DNA from: Oscillochloris sp. ZM17-4
GTDB taxonomy: Bacteria > Chloroflexota > Chloroflexia > Chloroflexales > Chloroflexaceae
Reading direction: 5' to 3'
DNA length: 46,117 nt
Assembly (NCBI RefSeq): GCF_019599295.1
Contig: NZ_JAIEWN010000029.1
Location: 26,150 to 72,266 of the forward strand
In this document: positions 31,012-39,425 of the stretch, piece by piece
How the letters are laid out: each line of letters starts with the position of its first letter
How positions within the stretch are numbered: the stretch's first letter is position 1
Translations under genes and position numbers: made by a program
Notes under the pieces: generated by a model
The model's database searches: none
Told to the model about the DNA's origin: nothing
Seen by the model: only the letters and a program-made list of their open reading frames with translations

Positions 31012-32511
31012 CTACAGATCATCCGCCGCGTCGATCGCCCGCAGCGAGGCGGCGGCCTTGTTACAGCTCTCGACGTACTCGTACTCGGGGGTGCTGTCGG
31101 CCACCACCCCGGCGGCGGCCTGGGCGTAGGCCACCCCGTCCTTGACGATCAGGGTGCGCAGGGCGATGCAGGTGTCCAGGTCGCCGTTGAAGCCCACGTG
31201 GCCCACCGCCCCGGCGTAGACCCCGCGCTGCTGCTGCTCCAGCTCGGCGATTACCTCCATGGCGCGGATCTTCGGCGCGCCGGTGACGGTGCCGGCCGGG
31301 AAGCAGGCCCGCAGGGCGTCCAGCGGCTTGAGGTCGGCGCGCAGCCGGCCCGTCACCGCCGAGACGATGTGCTGGACGTGGCTGTACTTCTCGATCACCA
31401 TGAAGGTCGGCACCTCCACGCTCCCCGGCTCGCTGATCCGGCCGACATCGTTGCGGCCCAGATCGACTAGCATCAGGTGCTCGGCGCGCTCCTTCTCGTC
31501 GGCCAGCAGCTCGGCGGCCAGGCGCTCGTCCTCGGCGGTGTCCTTGCCGCGCCAGCGCGTCCCGGCGATCGGGCGCGTCTCGACGTTGCCGTCCTGCACC
31601 TGGACGAGCATCTCGGGTGAGGCGCCCACCAGGTCGCCCTCGCCGGTGCGGATGTAGAACATGTAGGGCGAGGGGTTGATCGTGCGCAGCGCCCGGTAGA
31701 TCGTGAAGCTGTCGGCGGCGGTGGGCTTGCTGAATCGCTGCGAGATCTGCACCTGGAAGATATCGCCGGCCATGACGTACTCTTTGGCCACCAGCACGGC
31801 CTGCTCGAACTCCTCGCGGGTGCGGTTGGAAGCCACCGGCACCGGCTCGCGGGCCGGCGTCACGCTGTGCGGCTCGTAGTTGCGGGCCACGGCCGGCGAC
31901 GCCTGGGGCAGCGGGCGCATCAGCCGGGCGATCACCGCCTCGATCTTGCCCACCGCGCGCTGGTACTCGCCCGCCAGGTCCTCGGCGTCGAGGTGGGCGT
32001 GCGAGATCACCAGGATCTTATGCTTCACGTGGTCGAAGACCAGGATAGTGTCCACGAACATCCACCAGCTGTCGGGCATGTCGTAGGCGCGGGCGGCGGG
32101 CATGGGCAGGCGCTCGAAGCAGCGGGCCGCCTCGTAGGCCAGGTAGCCCACCGCGCCGCCGACGAAGATCGGTAGGCCGGGGATACGCACCGGGCGGTAG
32201 GCGCTCAGGTAGCTGTCGAGCACCAGCAGCGGGTCCTCATACTGCAGCGTCTGCTTATAGCCGCCCTGGGTCGCCTGGGCCACCCCGTCGTGCATGCGCA
32301 GGATCTGGTAGGGGTCGCTGCCGATGAAGGAGTAGCGGCCCACATTCTGCCCGCCGGTCACGCTCTCCAGCAGGAAGGACGGCCCAGCCTGGGCCAGCTT
32401 CAGGTAGGCCGACACCGGCGTCTCCAGGTCGGCCAATATCTCGCGGTAGACCGGGCAGAGGTTGCCCTGCGCGCGCAGGGCGCGCATCTCATCTAGGGTC
32501 GGTGAGTACAT
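31012..32511 (-). CDS. trpE: Anthranilate synthase component I
   Basis: It makes anthranilate from chorismate with ammonia supplied by TrpG, the first committed step to tryptophan. The protein has 499 residues. The N-terminal region (PVYREILADLETPVSAYLKL, FLLESVTGG) with the tryptophan-binding ESV motif implies feedback inhibition. The chorismate-utilising domain has IAGTRWRGKD, LVDLGRNDVGRIS, HIVSAVTGRL and FPAGTVTGAPK. AGGAG precedes ATG 32511 by seven bases. It lies downstream of trpS on the same strand, separated by 60-bp repeats. trpG and trpD are not in the window. Confidence 0.96.
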   Translation of the reverse strand: MYSPTLDEMRALRAQGNLCPVYREILADLETPVSAYLKLAQAGPSFLLESVTGGQNVGRYSFIGSDPYQILRMHDGVAQATQGGYKQTLQYEDPLLVLDSYLSAYRPVRIPGLPIFVGGAVGYLAYEAARCFERLPMPAARAYDMPDSWWMFVDTILVFDHVKHKILVISHAHLDAEDLAGEYQRAVGKIEAVIARLMRPLPQASPAVARNYEPHSVTPAREPVPVASNRTREEFEQAVLVAKEYVMAGDIFQVQISQRFSKPTAADSFTIYRALRTINPSPYMFYIRTGEGDLVGASPEMLVQVQDGNVETRPIAGTRWRGKDTAEDERLAAELLADEKERAEHLMLVDLGRNDVGRISEPGSVEVPTFMVIEKYSHVQHIVSAVTGRLRADLKPLDALRACFPAGTVTGAPKIRAMEVIAELEQQQRGVYAGAVGHVGFNGDLDTCIALRTLIVKDGVAYAQAAAGVVADSTPEYEYVESCNKAAASLRAIDAADDL

Positions 32512-32526
32512 GGGTATCTCCTGATG

Positions 32527-32716
32527 TAAGGGCGCAGCAGGCGCTGCGGATCATCGGCGCAACGGGCACATCTACCAGCGCCTGCTGCGCCCCAACGGTC
32601 GCGCTGCGGATCATCGGCCCAACGGGCACATCTACCAGCGCCTGCTGCGCCCCAACGGTCGCGCTGCGGATCATCGGCCCAACGGGCACATCTACCAGCG
32701 CCTGCTGCGCCCCTAC
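32527..32716. repeat. Three 60-bp tandem repeats between trpS and trpE
   Basis: A 60-base unit beginning GCGCTGCGGATCATCGG repeats at 32541, 32601 and 32661; the copies differ by only one or two bases. The unit ends with the CAGCGCCTGCTGCGCCCC arm of the GTAAGGGCGCAGC palindrome family, and the matching left arm is at 32527-32543. The array lies between two genes transcribed in the same direction and could form several alternative hairpins. Confidence 0.9.
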
Positions 32717-32722
32717 GATGCG

Positions 32723-33790
32723 TCACGCCGGTAACACAAACCCCATCCGCTCCATCACCTCGCGCAGCTTAGGGTCGGCCACGGCGCGGGCCTGGGCGGC
32801 GCCGATGGCCAGGATGCGGTCGAGCTCGGCTGGGTCGCCGATCAGGCGCTCGTAGCGCTCGCGGATGGGCCGCAGGCCCTCGATCACCGCCTCGGCCACG
32901 TCGGCCTTCAGCGCGCCGTAGCCCTTGCCGGCGAAGTGGGCCTCGATCGCGGCGCGGCTCTGGCCGGTGAACAGCTCGTAGATCTGGAGCAGGTTGTTCA
33001 CCCCGGCGCGGGCCGGGTCGGCGCTGAAGCCGATGCTGCCAAAGGCGTCGGTGACGGCGCGCTTGATCACCCAGCGGATCTCCTCGGGCGTGTCGTTCAC
33101 GCGGATGGCGTGGCCGCGGGTGAAGTCGCTCTTGCTCATCTTCGACGTCGGGTCGTTGAGGGCCATGATCCGCGCGCCGCTCTCGCGGATGACCGGCTTG
33201 GGCACCACGAAGGTCTCGCCGTAGAGCCCGTTGAATCGCTGGGCGATGTCGCGGGTCAGCTCGACGTGCTGCTTCTGGTCGTCGCCCACCGGCACCTCGT
33301 CGGTGTCGTAGAGCAGGATATCGACGGCCATCAGCACCGGGTAGTTGAGCAGGCCGGCCAGCACGCTCTCCTGCCGCTGGGCCTTCGCCTTGTACTGGGT
33401 CATGCGCTCAAGCCAGCCCAGCGGCGTCTGGCAGGTCAGCAGCCAGCAGGCCTCGGCGTGGGCGCGCACGTGGCTCTGGACGAAGAGCGTGGTCTGCGCG
33501 GGGTCGATCCCGGCGGCGATCAGCAGCGCCGCCAGCTCGCGGGTCTGCCGGCGCAGGTCGGCGGGCTCCTGCGGCACGGTGATCGCGTGCAGGTCGACGA
33601 GGCAGATGAAGTTGGTCTTCTGGCCCTGGCCGGCCACCCACTGCTGGATGGCGCCCAGGTAGTTGCCGATATGCAGCATCCCCGAGGGCTGGATGCCCGA
33701 GAAGACGCGCGCGCGCTCCCCGGCGACCCCGGCGACCCCGGCGATTGTGGTGTACGCCGAACGGGCCATGTAATGGTATACTCGGGCCAT
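32723..33790 (-). CDS. trpS: Tryptophanyl-tRNA synthetase
   Basis: A class I synthetase of 355 residues that charges tRNA-Trp. The HIGH-like motif is in GIQPSGMLHIGNYLGA (about residues 33-48), DEVPVGDDQKQH follows, and KMSKS is in PTSKMSKSD. The C-terminal anticodon-binding helices are complete. The N-terminal 28 residues are longer than usual. ATG 33790 or 33769 could be the start; 33790 has a weak GAGATAAG upstream and the other has none. It diverges from the secreted protein gene at 33829 with only 38 bases between. Confidence 0.95.
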   Translation of the reverse strand: MARVYHYMARSAYTTIAGVAGVAGERARVFSGIQPSGMLHIGNYLGAIQQWVAGQGQKTNFICLVDLHAITVPQEPADLRRQTRELAALLIAAGIDPAQTTLFVQSHVRAHAEACWLLTCQTPLGWLERMTQYKAKAQRQESVLAGLLNYPVLMAVDILLYDTDEVPVGDDQKQHVELTRDIAQRFNGLYGETFVVPKPVIRESGARIMALNDPTSKMSKSDFTRGHAIRVNDTPEEIRWVIKRAVTDAFGSIGFSADPARAGVNNLLQIYELFTGQSRAAIEAHFAGKGYGALKADVAEAVIEGLRPIRERYERLIGDPAELDRILAIGAAQARAVADPKLREVMERMGFVLPA

Positions 33791-33828
33791 CTTATCTCGC
33801 CAGAATATATTTTATTACATAACGTATT

Positions 33829-35769
33829 ATGCCTCGTCGCATCCTGCTGGCCCTGGCCGTGCTCCTGCTGATCACGCTCATCCCGAACGCCCCGGCCCGC
33901 GCCCAGACCATTGCCTCATTCACCAGCGAGCGCCCGGTGGTGTCGCCGCTGACGCCGGCCCTGATCTATGTGAATGTGCAGGGCTACACTGGCCCGGCCC
34001 AGCTGCTGATCTTCGACCCGGCCGGCCGCACGGCCGGCGCCTTCGAGCTTACGCTGAGCGGCGGCTACGGTGCCGTCCAGGTGCTGCCGCGCGGCGCCCT
34101 CGGCCAGCACTGGGGCGCGCTCTTCGTCAACGGCGCCCAGGTCTACGCCGGCACGATCTACACCCTCGACGCCGACACCACGGTGCAGACCGGCGCCCCC
34201 GCCTTCGACACGCTCTACGACAAGGTCCGCGGCTTTATGGCCAGCGACCGCCTGAGCTACAGCCTCGACGGCGCCCAGGTCGCCGGCTACCGCTCTCCCG
34301 ACAGCCCGCTGCTCTGGCTGCGCGACCACTACTACCAGAACCGGGCCTTCCGCTACTTCGAGCAGGACCTGCGCAGCCTGCCCGAGGCCTTCGCCCGCGC
34401 CCAGCTGCCCGACGGCAGCCTGCCCGACTTCCTGGCCCGCCCCGAGTGGGGCATCCCGGCCTTCCGCACCCCGGTCGAGGCCGACGTGGAGTTCCTCTAT
34501 GTCCAGCTGATCTATGAGACCTGGCAGACCACTGGCGACACAGCCTGGATGCTGGGGATGCTGCCCTCGGCCCAGAAGGCGATTGCGTATACGCTGACCA
34601 GCCCAGAACGCTGGGAGCCCTACCTGGGCCTGGTGAAGCGGCCCTTCACGATCGACACATGGGACTTCGAGTACGGCCCGACCACCAGCGACCCGCGCAC
34701 TGGCAACCCGGCCCCGCGCCACTGGATCGACGGCCAGACCAAGTGGGGCATCTTCCACGGCGACAACACAGGCCTGGCTGAGGCGCTGCGCTCGCTCTCG
34801 ACCATGGAGCAGCAGGCGGGGCTCTGGGACAGCGCCTACAGCCGGCGGGCGCTGGCCGACGACATTATGACTCGGCTGAACGCCCTGAGCTGGAACGGCA
34901 GCTTCTACACCCACCACGTCAAGCTCGTGCCCTACGATGTCCCCGGCGTCGATGAGGCCACCCAGCTCAGCCTCTCCAACGCCCTGGCGCTCAACCGCGG
35001 CGTGCTGACGGTGGAGCAGGGCCGCATGATCGTCGGCGAGTACCTGCGCCGGCTCCAGGCCAGGGGCCGGGTCGCCTTCGCCGAGTGGTGGAGCATCGAC
35101 CCGCCCTTCCCGCCCGGCGCGTTCGGGCTGAACGGCCGGCTGGGCGAGCGCCCCGGCGAGTACGTCAACGGCGGGGTGATGCCGCTGGTCGGCGGCGAGC
35201 TCTCGCGCGGGGCCTTCCGCTACGGCTACGAGGAGTACGGCTTCGACATCCTTGAGCGCTACGCCGACCTGATCAGCCGCACCGGGGCCAGCTACCTCTG
35301 GTACTACCCCACCGGCGGCTTCGCCCCGGTCAACGAGTTCCTGGGCACCGACGGCTGGGGCTCCAGCGCCATGCTCGGCGCCCTGGTCGAGGGCGCGGCC
35401 GGCGTCGAGGACAGCGGGGTCAACTTCAGCGGGGCGACGATCAGCCCGCGCTGGCCGGCCGCCCCGCGCGACAAGGTGGGCGACGCCTATGTGGTGGCGC
35501 GCTACGCGAGCACCGGCGGCTACGCGGCCTACCGCTGGCACTACGCGCCGGCCCTCAAGAAGGGCGGCCCACAGTCGATCACGGTCGAGGCCACCGGCAG
35601 CGGCGACGGCAGCACCCTGCGCATCCTGCTGCCCGCCGCCGCCCGCCAGGTGACGCGAGTCACCCTCAACGGCCAGACCGTCGCCCCGGTCATCGAGACG
35701 GTCGGGCTGAGCCGGTATGTGGTTATAAAGGCCAATGGGCCAATTGTTCAGGTGCAAGTTAGTTTTTAG
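33829..35769 (+). CDS. Secreted six-hairpin glycosidase-like protein
   Basis: An exported protein of 646 residues with signal peptide MPRRILLALAVLLLITLIPNAPARAQ. An N-terminal beta domain (to about 130) is followed by an alpha/alpha barrel-like region with features of six-hairpin glycosidases: LLWLRDHYYQNRAFRYF, DGQTKWGIFHGDN, FAEWWSIDPPFPPGAFG, and the late EFLGTDGWGSSAMLGALVEG. A beta-sandwich ends the protein. Catalytic residues cannot be assigned without alignment. It may degrade or remodel an extracellular alpha-linked glycan. No ribosome binding site is evident before ATG 33829. Confidence 0.75.
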   Translation: MPRRILLALAVLLLITLIPNAPARAQTIASFTSERPVVSPLTPALIYVNVQGYTGPAQLLIFDPAGRTAGAFELTLSGGYGAVQVLPRGALGQHWGALFVNGAQVYAGTIYTLDADTTVQTGAPAFDTLYDKVRGFMASDRLSYSLDGAQVAGYRSPDSPLLWLRDHYYQNRAFRYFEQDLRSLPEAFARAQLPDGSLPDFLARPEWGIPAFRTPVEADVEFLYVQLIYETWQTTGDTAWMLGMLPSAQKAIAYTLTSPERWEPYLGLVKRPFTIDTWDFEYGPTTSDPRTGNPAPRHWIDGQTKWGIFHGDNTGLAEALRSLSTMEQQAGLWDSAYSRRALADDIMTRLNALSWNGSFYTHHVKLVPYDVPGVDEATQLSLSNALALNRGVLTVEQGRMIVGEYLRRLQARGRVAFAEWWSIDPPFPPGAFGLNGRLGERPGEYVNGGVMPLVGGELSRGAFRYGYEEYGFDILERYADLISRTGASYLWYYPTGGFAPVNEFLGTDGWGSSAMLGALVEGAAGVEDSGVNFSGATISPRWPAAPRDKVGDAYVVARYASTGGYAAYRWHYAPALKKGGPQSITVEATGSGDGSTLRILLPAAARQVTRVTLNGQTVAPVIETVGLSRYVVIKANGPIVQVQVSF

Positions 35770-35823
35770 TGTTGAGTGTTGAGTGTTGAGCGTTCGGACA
35801 CTCAACACTCAACACTCAACACT
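35767..35823. repeat. TTGAGTG seven-base repeats as an inverted pair
   Basis: About three TTGAGTG units and about four complementary units flank GTTCGGAC. It lies between the convergent secreted-protein and trpB genes and begins at the last base of the former's TAG, so it may act as a two-way terminator. Confidence 0.85.
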
Positions 35824-35828
35824 CGGGA

Positions 35829-37190
35829 TTATCCGACCGAGGGCAGCCCCGCCAGGGCCATAGCTACTTCCTCAGCCGAATATTCGAAATCCTGAAGTCG
35901 CCCTGACATAAAGTCCTGGTACGCTGTCATATCGAAGTGGCCGTGGCCGCTGAGGTTGAACAGGAGCGTCTCGCTCCTGCCCTCCTCCTTGCAGCGCAGC
36001 GCCTCGCGGATGGTCGCCGCCACCGCGTGGTTGGCCTCGGGGGCGGGCAGGATACCCTCGGTGCGGGCGAACTGGATCCCGGCCGCGAAGGTCTCAAGCT
36101 GCTGGATGGCCGTCGCCTCGATCGTGCCCAGGTCGGCCAGGTGGCTGACCAGCGGCCCCATGCCGTGGTAGCGCAGGCCGCCGGCGTGGATGCCCGAGGG
36201 CACGAAGGTGCTGCCCAGGGTGTGCATCTTGGTGATCGGCGCGAGGTGGGCGGTGTCGCCGTAGTCGTAGGCGAACTTGCCCTTGGTGATCGAGGGGCAG
36301 GCGGACGGCTCGACCGCCAGCACCCGCACGTCGCGCTCGCCGCGCAGCTTCGCGCCGATGAAGGGGAAGGTGAGCCCGGCGAAGTTCGAGCCGCCGCCGG
36401 TGCAGCCGATAAGAACATCCGGGTAGTCGCCGGCCATCTCCATCTGGGACATGGCCTCCTGGCCGATCACCGTCTGGTGCAGCATGACGTGGTTGAGCAC
36501 GCTGCCGAGGGCGTACTTGGTGTCCTCGCGCTGGACGGCCATCTCGACCGCCTCGGAGATCGCGATGCCGAGGCTGCCGGTGCTGTCGGGGTGCTCGGCC
36601 AGGATCGCGCGGCCGCAGGCCGTCTCGGCGCTGGGGCTGGCCACCACGCTCGCGCCGTAGACCTCCATGAGCGCGCGGCGGTAGGGCTTCTGGTGGTAGC
36701 TCACCTTGACCATGTAGACCTTGACCTCAAGGCCGAAGAGGGCGCCGGCGAATGCCAGCGAGGAGCCCCACTGGCCGGCACCGGTCTCGGTGACGAGGCG
36801 CTTGACGCCCTCCTGCTTATTGTAGTACGCCTGGGCGATAGCGGTGTTCGGCTTGTGGCTGCCGGCCGGGCTGACGCCCTCGTACTTGTAGTAGATCTTC
36901 GCCGGCGTGTCGAGGGCGGCCTCCAGGCGGCGGGCGCGGTAGAGCGGGGATGGCCGCCACTGCCGGTAGATCTGCTGGACCTCCTCGGGGATATCGATCG
37001 AGCGCTCGGCGCTGACCTCCTGCATGATCAGGGCCATGGGGAAGAGCGGCGCGAGGTCGGCCGGGCCGAGGGGCTGGCCGGTGCCGGGGTGCAGCGCAGG
37101 GGCCAGCGGCGTCGGCAGGTCGGCGGCGATGTTGTACCAGCTGGTGGGCATGCGGTCTTCGCTGAGCACGTACTTGATCATGTCTGGCAT
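35829..37190 (-). CDS. trpB: Tryptophan synthase beta chain, TrpB2 type
   Basis: It condenses indole and serine to tryptophan with pyridoxal phosphate. At 453 residues, with the long N-terminal part ([20 protein letters not shown]) and SHKPNTA (Lys binds the cofactor), it belongs to the TrpB2 group rather than the 400-residue TrpB1 group that pairs with Trp[13 protein letters not shown] binds phosphate. ATG 37190 has AAGGAG eight bases upstream (37204-37199). A small palindrome (37207-37234) precedes the site. A tRNA-Trp T-box leader and consensus promoter upstream indicate induction when tRNA-Trp is uncharged. trpA is not nearby. Confidence 0.94.
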   Translation of the reverse strand: MPDMIKYVLSEDRMPTSWYNIAADLPTPLAPALHPGTGQPLGPADLAPLFPMALIMQEVSAERSIDIPEEVQQIYRQWRPSPLYRARRLEAALDTPAKIYYKYEGVSPAGSHKPNTAIAQAYYNKQEGVKRLVTETGAGQWGSSLAFAGALFGLEVKVYMVKVSYHQKPYRRALMEVYGASVVASPSAETACGRAILAEHPDSTGSLGIAISEAVEMAVQREDTKYALGSVLNHVMLHQTVIGQEAMSQMEMAGDYPDVLIGCTGGGSNFAGLTFPFIGAKLRGERDVRVLAVEPSACPSITKGKFAYDYGDTAHLAPITKMHTLGSTFVPSGIHAGGLRYHGMGPLVSHLADLGTIEATAIQQLETFAAGIQFARTEGILPAPEANHAVAATIREALRCKEEGRSETLLFNLSGHGHFDMTAYQDFMSGRLQDFEYSAEEVAMALAGLPSVG

Positions 37191-37242
37191 TGGAGATTCT
37201 CCTTGAGTAGGGACGCAGCACGCTCTGTCCCTACGCGCGTCA

Positions 37243-37611
37243 CAACAACAAAAAACCCCCCGACCCGAGCTGGGTCGAGAGGCGAGAAAAACTCGTGGTG
37301 CCACTCTCGTTCGCCGGCCCTCTCGGGCGCGGCGCACTTTGCGGGTACTGTCGGCGGTGCCGCTCCATACCCATCGCCCTGATAACGGCGGCGTCTCCGG
37401 CGAAGACTACTTATGAATGTTGAATATTGAATGCTGAATGTTGAATTGTCGGACAATTCAACATTCAACATTCAACATTAAAAATTCTGTTCGTCCTGCG
37501 ACTCCCAGGGCCATTCCGCGCCGCCGTGTGCGCCGGCCTTTCACCATCTGCCGGCTCGCTGGGCACCGTGTTGCGCGTACTCGTCCTGCTCAACGTCGCT
37601 GCTCTGAAGTT
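37243..37611 (-). promoter_or_regulatory. T-box leader specific for tRNA-Trp upstream of trpB
   Basis: Reading the minus strand, stem I has AGTA (37581-37578), the distal loop GAGCCGGCAGATGGTG with GAAAGGCCGGC (37557-37532), and a specifier TGG (Trp codon) at 37513-37511. The T-box AGAGTGGCACCACGAG is at 37307-37292; its TGGC would pair with a GCCA 3' end, and bacterial tRNA-Trp has G73. AGAG and CGAG can pair with CTCG and CTCT to form the antiterminator. The same CTCT can instead join the terminator CCTCTCGACCC / GGGTCGGGGGG followed by six T. So uncharged tRNA-Trp should allow read-through into trpB. A repeat hairpin interrupts it at 37413-37479. Confidence 0.9.
37413..37479. repeat. TTGAATG repeat hairpin inside the T-box leader
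   Basis: About four TTGAATG-like units and the complementary CATTCAA units meet at the palindrome TTGAATTGTC-G-GACAATTCAA. It lies between T-box stem I and the antiterminator and would fold into one independent stem. Confidence 0.88.
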
Positions 37612-37617
37612 GCGCGG

Positions 37618-37646
37618 AGTATAGCAGGCCAGTCGCGGCGTGTCAA
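37618..37646 (-). promoter_or_regulatory. Consensus sigma-70 promoter of the trpB T-box transcript
   Basis: On the minus strand TTGACA (37646-37641), 17 bases, then TATACT (37623-37618). Transcription should start near 37611, at the 5' foot of T-box stem I. Confidence 0.9.
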
Positions 37647-37649
37647 CCG

Positions 37650-38375
37650 ATGCGATGGGCATGGCAGGGTATGTGCATCCTGGTGGCCGTGCTGCTGCGC
37701 GGCCGCAACGATGTGCGCGCCGGCGGCGGCGGCAGCTGGCGGCCCAGCCTCGGCGTGTTCCGCGGCATCCTCAAGGTCGGCGTGCCGGCGGCCCTGGAGG
37801 AGGTGCTGGTGATCGGCGCATTCGCCACCCTCACCCCGATCGTCGCCACCCTCGGCACCGTCTCGCTGGCCGCCCAGCGCGTGGTGATCAACATCCTCTC
37901 GCTCTCCTTCCTGCCCGGCCTCGGCTTCGGCCTCGCCGCCACCGCCCTGGTCGGCCAGGCCATCGGCGCACGCCGCCCCGACGAGGCCCGCGCCGTGATC
38001 AGCATCTCGCTGCGCTGGGCGATCATGTGGATGGGCGGGCTCGGCCTGCTCTTCTTCATCTTCGCCGAGTCCCTGGTGCGGATCTTTAGCGCCGACCCGG
38101 CCATGATCGCCACCGGCGCCGCCGCCATCCGCGTGGTCGCCTTCACCCAGCCCTTCTGGGCGGCCACCTTCGTCTACGCCGGGGCGCTGCGCGGCACCGG
38201 CGACACCCGCACGCCCCTGGTCATCACCGCCGCCGCGATCTGGTCGGCCGTCGGCCTCGGCGTTATCTTGATGAACACCTCCTTCCACAGCCTGGCCGGG
38301 ATCTGGGCCGCCTTCCTCGTCGTCGGCCCCTTCGAGACCTTGGTCTACTGGCGGGCCTGGCGCAGAAAATGTTGA
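37650..38375 (+). pseudogene. C-terminal half of a MATE efflux transporter
   Basis: About 240 residues with six membrane segments match the second half of a MATE multidrug/Na+ antiporter (GVPAALEEVLVIGAF, AAQRVVINILSLSFLPGLGFGLAATALVGQ, GALRGTGDTRTPL). Intact proteins have about 450 residues in two six-helix halves, and the first half is absent. Immediately upstream lie the divergent trpB promoter and T-box, so the deletion or join falls near 37650. Half a MATE protein is not expected to transport. The ATG at 37650 has no ribosome binding site. The final residues and TGA come from the seven-base repeat at 38371. Confidence 0.85.
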
Positions 38376-38433
38376 AGGTTGAATGTTGAATGGCGAATGC
38401 CGCTATTCAACATTCAACCTTCAACATTCAACA
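38371..38433. repeat. TTGAATG/TTGAAGG seven-base repeats as an inverted pair
   Basis: Three units on the left and four complementary units on the right flank GGCGAATGCCGC. It lies between the MATE remnant and the DUF72 gene, supplying the stop of the first and ending three bases before the start of the second. Confidence 0.85.
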
Positions 38434-38435
38434 GT

Positions 38436-39305
38436 ATGCAGTTCTACCTCGGGTGCGCCGTCTGGGCCTACAAGGACTGGGTGGGCGACCTGTTCCCCGC
38501 CGGGAGCAGGAGCGCCGACTTCCTGCGCCTCTACGGGCGCCGGCTGACGGCGGTGGAGGGAAACACCACCTTCTACGCCACGCCGAGTCCCGAGGTGGTG
38601 TCGCGCTGGGCCGCCGAGACGCCCGACACCTTCCGCTTCTGCCTGAAGCTGCCGCGCGCGGTGAGCCACGCCGGCCCGCTTGTGGCCCAGGTCGCCGCCG
38701 CCCGCGCCTTCGTCGAGCGGGTGGCCCCGCTCGGCGAGCGCCTCGGCCCCTTCTTCCTCCAGCTGCCGCCCGGCTACGGCCCGGCCCAGCGCGGCGACCT
38801 TGCCCGCTTCCTGGAGGGCTGGCCCCGCGAGCACCCCCTCGCCGTCGAGCTGCGCCACGCCGACTGGTACGCCCCGGCCCACGAGCAGCGGGCCATGGAG
38901 CTGCTTGGCCGACTCGGCATTGGGCGGGTGGTCATGGACGTGCGGCCCATCCGCCAGGCCGACGATGCGGGCGAGCTGCTCGACGGCGCCCGCGAGCGCA
39001 AGCCCGACGTGCCCATGCACCCCCTGCGCAGCGGCGGCATGGCCATGGTCCGCTACATCGGCCACCCCGACCCGGCCCGCAACGATGCCTGGCTCGACGA
39101 GTGGGCGCCGCGCATCGCCGCCTGGCTCGCCGAGGGGACCGCCGTCTACTGCTTCATGCACTGCCCCGACGAGTCTCGCTCGCCCGCCCTCTGCCGGGCC
39201 ATCCAGCGCCGCCTCCTGGCCCTCGGCGCCGTCCCGCCGCTCCCCTGGGACACCCTCGCCGAGGCCCCGCCCGACGCCCCGCCCGAGCAGCTGAGCCTGT
39301 TTTAG
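38436..39305 (+). CDS. DUF72 family protein
   Basis: A cytoplasmic protein of 289 residues with the family hallmarks: the start FYLGCAVWAYKDWVGDLFPAG, then LTAVEGNTTFYATPSPEVVSRWA, FFLQLPPGY, AVELRHADWY and the final TAVYCFMHCPDESRSPALC. The fold is a TIM barrel; the biochemical role of the family is not established. The start is ATG 38436, where conservation begins. No ribosome binding site exists because the seven-base repeats run almost to the codon, so translation initiation is unusual or the original leader was replaced. Confidence 0.9.
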   Translation: MQFYLGCAVWAYKDWVGDLFPAGSRSADFLRLYGRRLTAVEGNTTFYATPSPEVVSRWAAETPDTFRFCLKLPRAVSHAGPLVAQVAAARAFVERVAPLGERLGPFFLQLPPGYGPAQRGDLARFLEGWPREHPLAVELRHADWYAPAHEQRAMELLGRLGIGRVVMDVRPIRQADDAGELLDGARERKPDVPMHPLRSGGMAMVRYIGHPDPARNDAWLDEWAPRIAAWLAEGTAVYCFMHCPDESRSPALCRAIQRRLLALGAVPPLPWDTLAEAPPDAPPEQLSLF

Positions 39306-39425
39306 CCCGCCGCGCCGCCTGCCGTTCATCCCCTCGTCACGTGGGGGGGCTATACTGGTGGGGGCATGGGCCACAGCACTCAACCTATAATCGACCATCG
39401 GCAATCCCACGAGGAGCACAGCATC

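Noticed and set aside
32527-32716. CRISPR array
   Set aside because: The units are contiguous 60-mers with no variable spacers and no cas genes nearby, so they are plain tandem repeats.
32489-32726. Small protein of 20-residue repeats on the minus strand
   Set aside because: The frame exists only because the 60-bp repeat is a multiple of three. It has no ribosome binding site and overlaps the trpE start region.
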